Shown here: positions 1 to 8,399 of the stretch, in pieces
How the letters are laid out: every line of letters starts with the position of its first letter
Position numbering within the stretch: the stretch's first letter is position 1
Source of the DNA: Chitinophagaceae bacterium
GTDB taxonomy: Bacteria; Bacteroidota; Bacteroidia; Chitinophagales; Chitinophagaceae
Assembly (NCBI GenBank): GCA_019752295.1
Contig: JAIEMK010000053.1
Location: 1-64,000 of the forward strand
DNA length: 64,000 nucleotides
Direction: 5' to 3'
Made by a program: the position numbers and the translations under genes
Notes under the pieces: model-generated
What the model saw: only the letters and a program-made list of their open reading frames with translations
The model's database searches: none
Told to the model about the DNA's origin: nothing

Positions 1-3000
1 CTAACCAGAACAAATGCTTTCTGCTTATTGATAATAATGGGTTTTATTTTGCGTACCTGCCCTTTTATTGCCAAGCCATTAATTGTTTCAGCTTGCAATA
101 CTCCCTTCCCTTTATTGATCAATACTGTTCCATAATCTGCATCGTATCTTCCCATCTGAATATTATTATCGTAATAATTTCCAAGCAGTAAAATATCGGG
201 AAGGTTATCGTGATTTGCATCGATCACAACGGCATCTTTCATAGAACTTAATTGTGCTTCGTATGGTAAAGCCTGAATACTGAAATCGAGTTTACCATTG
301 TTGATGAGCAAAGCACTTGAAAAATAATTTGCTGAATATGTTGTGGCATTATTCAGCTTCTCCGAAGAAAAAATATCGCTCAGGCTTGCTTTGGCAAAAT
401 CGGCTGCATATAGATATTTTTTTTTAAGAGCAGGCATCTGTTTTTCCAGTTCTGCTTTATTTGCAAAAGGCAATTCTTTATCACCTAAGAAATAAGTGAG
501 CACTTGTTCCTTCTTTCCATTATCATCAAAATCCTGATAATACATCTGAACGGGTTTTGAATCTGAAGCTTTTAAACGGCTATTTAAACCAAGATTCCCG
601 GCGATCAGATCAATATCTCCGTCGTTATCAATATCAACAGGCAAAATAAAATTCCACCATCCTTTTTTATCGGTTAATTGTTTTCGAACAAAATTTCCTT
701 TTGTATTAATAAATGCATCAATCCCACCCCATTCCGAACAAACCAAAAGATCTTTGTCGCCATCTTTATCAATATCATACCAAATTGCCTGAGTTACCAT
801 TCCTACCTGAGCAAGCTCTTTTGCATACTGGTTTGTAACATCTTTAAAATGACCTTTCCCATCGTTCTGTAACAGATAAGAATTTGGAATTTGCCCGTAA
901 GCAAAAGGAACAGAGCGGCCTCCAATAAAAAGATCTACATATCCATCACCATTAAAATCGTAAGGGATAATTGTTGACTGTGTTACAAAAATATGATCGA
1001 TTGCATGAGGTAGCCGGGTGAAGTTGGCTTTGCCATCGTTCAAATAAACACGCGGTAATAAATTCTCGTCTTGCCCATAAAATTCGTTACCTCCGCTTGC
1101 TACCACCAGATCAATAAAACCATCATTATTTACATCCACCCAACTAGCATCCACATCTTCGTATACACTGTCTTTATCGAATCCCGGTTGAGCCGACTTT
1201 ATAAACTTCCCTGAGGATTGCTGTAAATACAATGAAGGTTTATAGCCTTTGGATGCTCCAAAATAAATATCATCGAGGCCATCATTATTTACATCTCCTA
1301 CTGCAAGTGCAGGGCCTTCTGTCGACAGCATATGGGGCAGTAATGGTTCGCGATTAAATTCGTTAAATAAATTTTCATCATGCTTATACTGAATGCCGGT
1401 TGATGCAGTTATATCTGTCATTGGCCTGCCTGCTAAAGCTTTGAAGCCAATGACCGATTGATAGTTGAACAGAGGCAGGCCTTTCTTATAAGTGTATTGG
1501 TATTGCGACTGATTTGGTTTGAACCCAATTGATTGATAGGTATTATCCGGCCAAATTAAAAATGCTGAATCAATCTTTGTTTGATCAAGGCCAATATGAA
1601 TTGGGATTTCCATACTGGATTGAAAACCTCTCACGGGATATTTCTCATACGTTCGAATCTCTCCATTTGCAAATAGCATAATCTTTGATCCCAATGCGTT
1701 AATGTTCTTCTCCGAGCCCCTTAATTTGACCGAAGCAAATGCTTTTGTTTTTGTATCATTTGATTTATTAGCGTATAATAATACAGGAGCATCAATATTA
1801 TTGACAATAATATCTAAATCACCATCATTATCAAGATCGGCATAAATAGAACCATTTGAATAAGTTGGCTGATCTCCTTTTATATGATCTTGCAGATCGT
1901 CAAAAACCAAACCTCCTTTATTTTTATAAAATTTATTAGGAATCTTAATCTGTGGAAACTTATCGATCAGTGCCATATCCGCATCTTCCAGATTATTCGC
2001 TTTGATCTTGTTCTGTATTTGATCGTTCGAAACATAGTTGATATAATCTATATCGTTCATTCGCTTGGGAATTCCATTTGAAATAAACAAGTCTTTTTTA
2101 CCATCATTGTCAAAATCCATCCACAAAGGCGCCCAACTCCAGTCGGTAGCAGCTACACCCGAAAATAAACCTACTTCACTAAAATGCCCATTGCGTCTAT
2201 TCAACTGAAGGTTGTTTCTAGTGTATTGATAGTTGTAACCGTAGCCAATTTTTAAATTAAAAATATCGTAAGTATCCTCTCCTTCAGATCGCTTTAAAAT
2301 ATATGGGTCTGAAGGAAGCATATCCATTGAAATTAGATCGGGAAATCCATCGTTGTTGATGTCTGCTGCATCCACACCCATTGAAAACTGACTGGTATGC
2401 ATTATTTGATTTGACAGATCTTCTTTAAATGTTCCGTTTTTTTGATTGATATACAAGTAGTCGTTCTCGTGAAAGTCGTTGCCAATATACAGATCAGGAT
2501 ATCCATCTAAATTAATATCAGCCACTACCACACCCAAACCATAACTAATTGCTGAGCTATTAATTCCAGATGCTTTTGTAACATCGGTAAACTTATTCCC
2601 ATCATTACGATACATTCTGTCGCCCGACAATTCATTATAAGTTCCCAGAAAAGAAGCACGTGGTGCAAATGTTCCGTTTTGGTGTACCGAATGGTTTAGC
2701 AGAAACATATCCAGATCTCCATCATTATCGTAATCAAAGAATACTGCTTGTGTACTGAAGCCCGAAAAGTCTAATCCATATTCTTTCGATTTTTCTGCAT
2801 AATGCGGAATGCCTTTCTTATCTATACCAGTGCATATTAGTAACAAATTATGGCCCTTTAGTGTTTCGTACTTGCCAACACGGCAGATATATAAATCTAA
2901 TAGTCCATCGTTATTTATATCAACAACAGAAACACCAGTTGACCAAGAGCCGTCCTGAGGTATATTGGCTTCTTTAGTAATATCCAAAAATTGCAAGTTC

Positions 3001-3329
3001 CCTTTATTCAAAAACAGTTTGCTTTCGCCCTGATTCGAACTAAAGAATACATCAACCAAACCATCGTTATTAAAATCACCCGCACCCACTCCGGCACCAT
3101 TATAGAAATACATGTATTTAAACATGTTGAATGCCGCAGTAGGTTTCAGTTGATTGGTGAAGTCAAGCCCTGTCTTCGCCTTTTCCATTACTTCAAAAGC
3201 AATTGGGTCTTTCGATTCTCGGGAACAAGAAACAAAGCCAATGGAAATGGCCAATAACAAAACCGTTATCAGATCACTCGATTTATTTAACAGGTTCCTG
3301 GAAATATTTTTATCAATTATAAGAGGCAT
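1..3329 (-). CDS. FG-GAP/VCBS repeat lipoprotein with ASPIC/UnbV domain (CRTAC1-like), C-terminus cut by window edge
   Basis: The reading frame is open from an ATG at 3329 down to position 1, about 1109 codons, so only a short C-terminal tail is probably missing. The N-terminus has a hydrophobic stretch ending in a lipobox-like ISIGFVSC, suggesting an exported lipoprotein. Many D-x-N-x-D-G-x-x-D calcium-binding FG-GAP repeats follow, for example GDFNNDGLVDVFFSSNQGES. An ASPIC/UnbV-like segment lies mid-protein, with a second set of FG-GAP blades after it. This is the architecture of the large CRTAC1-like proteins that follow SusC/SusD pairs in Bacteroidota; their biochemical role is not established. 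The start lies 1 nt after the stop of the upstream paralogue, so the two are almost certainly co-transcribed and translationally coupled. Confidence 0.88.
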   Translation of the reverse strand, partial: MPLIIDKNISRNLLNKSSDLITVLLLAISIGFVSCSRESKDPIAFEVMEKAKTGLDFTNQLKPTAAFNMFKYMYFYNGAGVGAGDFNNDGLVDVFFSSNQGESKLFLNKGNLQFLDITKEANIPQDGSWSTGVSVVDINNDGLLDLYICRVGKYETLKGHNLLLICTGIDKKGIPHYAEKSKEYGLDFSGFSTQAVFFDYDNDGDLDMFLLNHSVHQNGTFAPRASFLGTYNELSGDRMYRNDGNKFTDVTKASGINSSAISYGLGVVVADINLDGYPDLYIGNDFHENDYLYINQKNGTFKEDLSNQIMHTSQFSMGVDAADINNDGFPDLISMDMLPSDPYILKRSEGEDTYDIFNLKIGYGYNYQYTRNNLQLNRRNGHFSEVGLFSGVAATDWSWAPLWMDFDNDGKKDLFISNGIPKRMNDIDYINYVSNDQIQNKIKANNLEDADMALIDKFPQIKIPNKFYKNKGGLVFDDLQDHIKGDQPTYSNGSIYADLDNDGDLDIIVNNIDAPVLLYANKSNDTKTKAFASVKLRGSEKNINALGSKIMLFANGEIRTYEKYPVRGFQSSMEIPIHIGLDQTKIDSAFLIWPDNTYQSIGFKPNQSQYQYTYKKGLPLFNYQSVIGFKALAGRPMTDITASTGIQYKHDENLFNEFNREPLLPHMLSTEGPALAVGDVNNDGLDDIYFGASKGYKPSLYLQQSSGKFIKSAQPGFDKDSVYEDVDASWVDVNNDGFIDLVVASGGNEFYGQDENLLPRVYLNDGKANFTRLPHAIDHIFVTQSTIIPYDFNGDGYVDLFIGGRSVPFAYGQIPNSYLLQNDGKGHFKDVTNQYAKELAQVGMVTQAIWYDIDKDGDKDLLVCSEWGGIDAFINTKGNFVRKQLTDKKGWWNFILPVDIDNDGDIDLIAGNLGLNSRLKASDSKPVQMYYQDFDDNGKKEQVLTYFLGDKELPFANKAELEKQMPALKKKYLYAADFAKASLSDIFSSEKLNNATTYSANYFSSALLINNGKLDFSIQALPYEAQLSSMKDAVVIDANHDNLPDILLLGNYYDNNIQMGRYDADYGTVLINKGKGVLQAETINGLAIKGQVRKIKPIIINKQKAFVLV

Positions 3330-3330
3330 T

Positions 3331-6300
3331 TTATTTTTTCTTTGTACCTTTTTTGATGCTATATAATACTGGAATGGCATCGTTCTGGAGCATCAGTAAA
3401 TAATCTTTTCCTGTGGATTTTATTTCTTGAATATCTCTTATTTCACCGCGCAATTCAAGCCCCGTTACAGAAGCGTCCTGAGCAGTAAACTTACCCTTAC
3501 CATCATTTAAGAGTACATTACCAAAACTGGCATCCAGTCTTCCCATCATCGGTGGAAATCCGAAATTATTTCCCCCAACTACCAAGTCTTTGATCCCATC
3601 TCCATTTACATCAACACATTTAATTGCGTTGATGCATGAAAGCTGTAGGTATGGCGATAATTTTTGTACATCAAACTGTCCATTCCCTTTATTAAAAGCA
3701 ATACAGGAGCTTGTGTAGTTGAAAAGATGCACAATTGTTTTGTCGATAATCTCGGATGAAAATAATTCCTGTACAGATTTTTTTGCAAAAACCTCGTGGC
3801 GCAAGTTTTGTTTTTTTAGTACGGGCAACTGTTCTTCCAGATCTCGTTTTAGAAATACGGGTACGTCCTTACCGTCGATGGTTCTGGTAAGAATTTTATC
3901 AACGATCCCGTTATGATCAAAATCAGTGATCCAAATCTTAACCGGATTTTCTTTATCAGGATGTAGGTAAAAATTTTCGCCGATATTACCCAATATCAAA
4001 TCTTCTTTTCCATCAGCATTCAAGTCAGCCGCAGCTACAGACTGCCACCAACCCTGCATATCTCCCATGTTCGTTTTTATCTCATCAAAATGATCTTTAT
4101 TGAACGAAAATATTTTAGGGTTCATCCACTCACCCACTACTACTAATTCTTTTGCAGCATCACCCGTTACATCCGCCCAAACTGCACCAGTTACCATTCC
4201 AATATTGGATATATCGGGGTTCTTGCTTTTTGCCATGTCGGTGAAATGTCCTTTTCCATCGTTCACATACAGATAACTAGTGGGAGTGATTCCGTAATTT
4301 CCCGGATAACTTCTTGCACCAACAAACAGATCTAGGTCTCCATCGTGATCGAAATCGTAAGCCGCTGCCACCGCAATATTCATTTCATTATTTCCAAATG
4401 CGGCAACGTCGATAGTAAAATTTCCTTTGCCGTCGTTCTTGTATAGTCTATGCTGAAATACTCTGTTTCCCAACTGGGTATTATTGCCTCCAGCGCCAAC
4501 AAACAGATCAAGGTCTCCATCTCCATCGCAATCGAAAAATAGAACTGCCACATCTTCAAAATCGCTGAATTGTTCAAACGCGGGGTTAGGTTTTTTATCG
4601 AACCCGCCGTTTCTGTTTTGTAAGTATAACTGCCCTGCATGCTTAGGTGTTCCTGCGATGTACACATCTTCCAAGCCATCCCCATTTACGTCTCCTACTG
4701 CAGCTTTGGGACCTTCTTTTGAAAGAATCCTTGGTATATTTCGCTCAGTATAAAAATCAATCAGATCATCTTCTGTGTGCTTCTCAAAACTAGATTTTGT
4801 AGCAGTTAATAAAGTGTTTACAGCCTGCTCTTTTTTATCACGAATAATAGGCGCTTTTTCGGGCTCATTAATTTGATGCACCAGATTAATCGCAGGACTT
4901 TTTTCCATACTGTAAGTCCTGTCGGGCCATATAATCTGAAAGCTATCAACTTTGGCCTGTTTCCCCAACCCTATCAATACTTTATAATCTACTGATGATT
5001 GAAACCCACGCGTAGGTTGAACTTCACGGCTTAGTATCTGATCACCTATAAATACTTTAATCTCGCTGCCGATGGCAAAAGTGTTTTTACCCTTGCCCTT
5101 TAAGTTAAATCCGATGTAATTATTTTTATTCAACTCGCGACTATTGTTTTTATAAACAAATGCCGGTGAATTTTCGTTGTTGATAACCATGTCGAGATCT
5201 CCGTCATTATCGAGGTCACCATAAGCGGCACCATTCGAAAAAGAAGGTTGTGTAAAGCCCCATGCTTTACCATGGTCTGAGAATTTTAAATTCCCCTCAT
5301 TTTTAAATGCTTTATTTAATAAAGCTTGTCTAGGCATTTTGCTGATTATTGCATTCACTTCATCTTTCTTACCCGTCATCACCATTTTCTGTACAATATC
5401 ATTCGCAAAAAAATCAATAAAGTCCTGATTGGTTAGATCTTTGTTGATGCCGTTACAAATATATAAATCAGTAAGTCCGTCATTGTCTGCATCAAACAAT
5501 AATCCTCCCCAGCTCCAATCCGATGCTGCAACGCCGCTATAATAGCAGGCATCTAAAAATTTACCATTTTTATTGTTGACCTGTAAAGTATTTTGTTGAA
5601 ACTGATGATAGAACCCTGATTTTTCTTTCAGGCGATATACATCAATATTGTCGAATGAGGATGTTGTCTTTAAGCGGTAATCATTGTCAGCTAGCATATC
5701 AGTTGTAAAAATATCAGGGTAGCCATCGTTATTGATATCGCCCATATCGGCCCCCATCGATGCAAGACTGGTATGCTGCATCCAGTTTTCCAATTCATCT
5801 TTGAATGTACCGTCTTTTTGATTGATGTATAAATAGTCTCTTTCAAAAAAATCGTTCGATACATAGATATCGGGATAATGGTCTCCGTTTACATCACCAA
5901 TTGTAACGCCTAACCCAAAACTAATGAGGCTTCCATGAATACCTGTTGAATGCGTAACGTCTACAAATTTTCCATTATCGTTACGCAGTAAATGATCGCC
6001 ACCTCCTTTTAAAAAATCTTTAATGGGCCAGTTTTCTGCAGGCAGATCGCGTTTATTAGCATAGTTCAAAGTGTTTACAGGAATCGGGCTATTGTTTACA
6101 ATAAAGCAATCCAGATCGCCGTCCATATCGTAATCGAAGAAAGCTACCTGCGTAGTATAGCCATTATCTGCCAGGCCATACGCTTTAGCAGACTCGGTAA
6201 AAGTAAGATCGTGATTATTTATGAAGAGTTGGTTTTCTCTACTAACCCCATCATTGATATGGCCCGAATTAGAAATAAAAATGTCGAGCCAACCATCGTT

Positions 6301-6678
6301 ATTAATATCCACCATCACTACACCAGTACTCCACTGGTCTTTATTTTTAAAACCGGCCTTTTCAGAAATGTCTTCAAATTTAAAATCGCCTTTGTTGAGG
6401 TACAATTTATTGCTCCCCATATTGGCAGTAAAAAAAACGTCTGCCAGGCCATCATTATTGATGTCGCCAATGGCAACGCCTCCGCCATTATAAAAATTTC
6501 GGAAAGTGAAGATGTTGAAATCTTTTGTATCGGTTACATTATTGGCAAAATTAATTCCTGTGTTTTCCATCAACTGAAAAATAGGTGTCTCTTCCTTTTC
6601 TTTTTTACTATTGCAAGAAAGGAATGGAGCAGAACAAATAAAAATCAGGAATATAGTATTGAGTATTCGGGCTTTCAT
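3331..6678 (-). CDS. FG-GAP/VCBS repeat lipoprotein with ASPIC/UnbV domain (CRTAC1-like)
   Basis: The protein has 1115 residues. A hydrophobic leader ends in SAPFLSCN, a lipobox with Cys about residue 22. Repeated calcium-loop motifs such as GDINNDGLADVFF and VDINNDGWLDIFI mark beta-propeller blades in the first ~430 residues. An ASPIC/UnbV-like region with the sequence REVQPTRGFQSS is near residue 560, and a second blade set runs to the C-terminus. It is a tandem paralogue of the next gene downstream, 1 nt away. It lies after susCD, separated from susD by a strong hairpin, so it may be expressed at a lower level from the same promoter. The inferred role is surface binding or a scaffold for the glycan locus; no catalytic motif is visible. 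Confidence 0.9.
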   Translation of the reverse strand: MKARILNTIFLIFICSAPFLSCNSKKEKEETPIFQLMENTGINFANNVTDTKDFNIFTFRNFYNGGGVAIGDINNDGLADVFFTANMGSNKLYLNKGDFKFEDISEKAGFKNKDQWSTGVVMVDINNDGWLDIFISNSGHINDGVSRENQLFINNHDLTFTESAKAYGLADNGYTTQVAFFDYDMDGDLDCFIVNNSPIPVNTLNYANKRDLPAENWPIKDFLKGGGDHLLRNDNGKFVDVTHSTGIHGSLISFGLGVTIGDVNGDHYPDIYVSNDFFERDYLYINQKDGTFKDELENWMQHTSLASMGADMGDINNDGYPDIFTTDMLADNDYRLKTTSSFDNIDVYRLKEKSGFYHQFQQNTLQVNNKNGKFLDACYYSGVAASDWSWGGLLFDADNDGLTDLYICNGINKDLTNQDFIDFFANDIVQKMVMTGKKDEVNAIISKMPRQALLNKAFKNEGNLKFSDHGKAWGFTQPSFSNGAAYGDLDNDGDLDMVINNENSPAFVYKNNSRELNKNNYIGFNLKGKGKNTFAIGSEIKVFIGDQILSREVQPTRGFQSSVDYKVLIGLGKQAKVDSFQIIWPDRTYSMEKSPAINLVHQINEPEKAPIIRDKKEQAVNTLLTATKSSFEKHTEDDLIDFYTERNIPRILSKEGPKAAVGDVNGDGLEDVYIAGTPKHAGQLYLQNRNGGFDKKPNPAFEQFSDFEDVAVLFFDCDGDGDLDLFVGAGGNNTQLGNRVFQHRLYKNDGKGNFTIDVAAFGNNEMNIAVAAAYDFDHDGDLDLFVGARSYPGNYGITPTSYLYVNDGKGHFTDMAKSKNPDISNIGMVTGAVWADVTGDAAKELVVVGEWMNPKIFSFNKDHFDEIKTNMGDMQGWWQSVAAADLNADGKEDLILGNIGENFYLHPDKENPVKIWITDFDHNGIVDKILTRTIDGKDVPVFLKRDLEEQLPVLKKQNLRHEVFAKKSVQELFSSEIIDKTIVHLFNYTSSCIAFNKGNGQFDVQKLSPYLQLSCINAIKCVDVNGDGIKDLVVGGNNFGFPPMMGRLDASFGNVLLNDGKGKFTAQDASVTGLELRGEIRDIQEIKSTGKDYLLMLQNDAIPVLYSIKKGTKKK

Positions 6679-6689
6679 AGATAAATAAC

Positions 6690-6719
6690 AAAAAGGTCAT
6701 TAAAATTAATGACCTTTTT
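6690..6719. terminator. Bidirectional hairpin between susD and FG-GAP gene
   Basis: A perfect 14-bp stem AAAAAGGTCATTAA pairs with its complement around a 2-nt centre and leaves T-runs on both strands. It sits 24 nt past the susD stop and 11 nt before the next start. That fits an intrinsic terminator or an attenuating hairpin giving differential expression within the operon. Confidence 0.8.
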
Positions 6720-6743
6720 GCCGTTCTTGTTTATTAATTAGAA

Positions 6744-8342
6744 TTAATAGCCAGGATTTTGTTTCAGATTCGGGTTAACAGCGAGAGCTGTGTTTGGAAT
6801 CGGGAACAATAAATATTTAGCATCTGTAACAGGTTTCAGAGCGTTGGCAGATAAGAAAGTTCCGAAACGGATCTGATCTTGTCTTCTCCAGCCATCCCAA
6901 TGAAATTCTCTCTGTCTTTCGTTCAGCAAACTAATAACACCACCTGCATCAGGAGCATTAGGGTCAGCATTTTTCAGAACAACTGAAGTAGCAACAGAAG
7001 CGCCACGTTTTGCACGTAACTGATTAACCAGGGTTAAAGCAGTGGTCGCATCAGAAGTTCTTAAAGCAGCTTCAGCTTTCATCAGAACTACGTCTGCGAA
7101 ACGGAAGAATACATAATCATTATCCGGTTGACCATCGTTACCATCTTTGGTATCAACAACGTATCTCCAATAACGAATACCAGTAACCTCAAGATTAGTA
7201 CCACTTTCTTGTAGAGCTACTGCTCTTGTGAAAGATAAAGGAGCACCTTTTCTATCCTGTAAAGCAGCACCAGAAACCAGGTCGTACTGTTGACCAACCA
7301 TGAAACCTGTTGTGTTAACAGCTTTAGGATTAGGCCACTTACCGGCAGGATCAGGATATGCAACACCTAAACGAGTATCGGTTGATTCAAATTTATCATA
7401 CACAGCAGCAAGAGTAGTAAAACCATTCCATCCACTTTTGTTCATATTGTAGTGGTTGGTTTTATACCAAGCAGCTCTTAGGTTACCACCTTTAGATCCA
7501 CCAATATTCTGATTTGTAAAGATGTTTTCTTTTCCTATTACATCATTGCTTGGAGCATAGTTGTCCCAAACATTATCAGACAAAGAATATTTAGCGATCA
7601 AACCATCGGCAAGTGTTTTTACCTGTGCCATATCAGCAGCATCAAATGTTGGTGCTGCACGATTCAGGTAAGCACCTTTGTTCAGATACATCTTCATCAA
7701 TAAGAAATCTGCTGCGTCTTTGTTTGCTTTGTAAGCAGGACCACCGGCAGAAGGACCATTTGGTAAAGCGCCTTTCACAGCATTCAATTCAGAGATAATG
7801 AAACTTGCAGCATCAGCACCTGATAATACTTTAGGTGCATTCAGCAGGTTTTCACCAGCTTCTCTGAAAGGAACCTGACCATATAAATCCAATACTGTGT
7901 ACATTGCAAACGCACGCAGAAATCTGGCTTCGGCAGCTTGAGATGCATTAGGATTAAAACTCAATATGTTGGTGGTATTGAATTCCAGACCCAATAAACT
8001 ATTAAACACGTTATTAACCTGAGAATGGTCTGCATTCCATGTATGTGCGTGGATTACTCTCCAAACACCGTTATCATCCCAGTCACCACCTCTGGTTGGA
8101 ACCAAAGATTCATCAGAGCTGTTTTCTTCCAAAGAAGTTGCAACGTCTTGTGATTGGAATCCCTGCAAACCATCGTAGGCGGCTTGTAATAGCACGGATA
8201 CATCCGTACTCTTTAAGAGGATCGCTTGCGCTTGATCAGCAGTGAGCGATGAGTTTAATTTTTCGTCGAGTTTTGTACAAGACATAAAACCAACACCCAC
8301 AGTCAGCACCAGAGCAATCGCAGACTTTTTTATATGTTTCAT
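6744..8342 (-). CDS. SusD/RagB family outer-membrane glycan-binding lipoprotein
   Basis: SusD-type lipoproteins sit over the TonB-dependent SusC barrel and capture oligosaccharides at the cell surface. The start is taken as the ATG at 8342 (MKHIKKSAIALVL) rather than an ATG three codons upstream, because it gives a standard signal peptide with lipobox GFMSC at about residue 22. The product is about 532 residues, typical for the family. The RagB/SusD C-terminal signature is present: LLNERQREFHWDGWRRQDQIRFG, quoted here in part as NERQREFHWDGWRR, and the ending PNPNLKQNPGY-like NPNLKQNPGY. It lies just downstream of the susC gene, as the family usually does. Confidence 0.95.
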   Translation of the reverse strand: MKHIKKSAIALVLTVGVGFMSCTKLDEKLNSSLTADQAQAILLKSTDVSVLLQAAYDGLQGFQSQDVATSLEENSSDESLVPTRGGDWDDNGVWRVIHAHTWNADHSQVNNVFNSLLGLEFNTTNILSFNPNASQAAEARFLRAFAMYTVLDLYGQVPFREAGENLLNAPKVLSGADAASFIISELNAVKGALPNGPSAGGPAYKANKDAADFLLMKMYLNKGAYLNRAAPTFDAADMAQVKTLADGLIAKYSLSDNVWDNYAPSNDVIGKENIFTNQNIGGSKGGNLRAAWYKTNHYNMNKSGWNGFTTLAAVYDKFESTDTRLGVAYPDPAGKWPNPKAVNTTGFMVGQQYDLVSGAALQDRKGAPLSFTRAVALQESGTNLEVTGIRYWRYVVDTKDGNDGQPDNDYVFFRFADVVLMKAEAALRTSDATTALTLVNQLRAKRGASVATSVVLKNADPNAPDAGGVISLLNERQREFHWDGWRRQDQIRFGTFLSANALKPVTDAKYLLFPIPNTALAVNPNLKQNPGY

Positions 8343-8399
8343 AAATATCATTTTTATAATTTACTCTAAACGTTTATTTCTAATAATTGGTTGTCTTCT

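Noticed and set aside
6211-6684. Open plus-strand frame of 157 codons
   Set aside because: It is antisense to the start of the FG-GAP gene, whose calcium-loop repeats and lipobox show the minus strand is the coding one.
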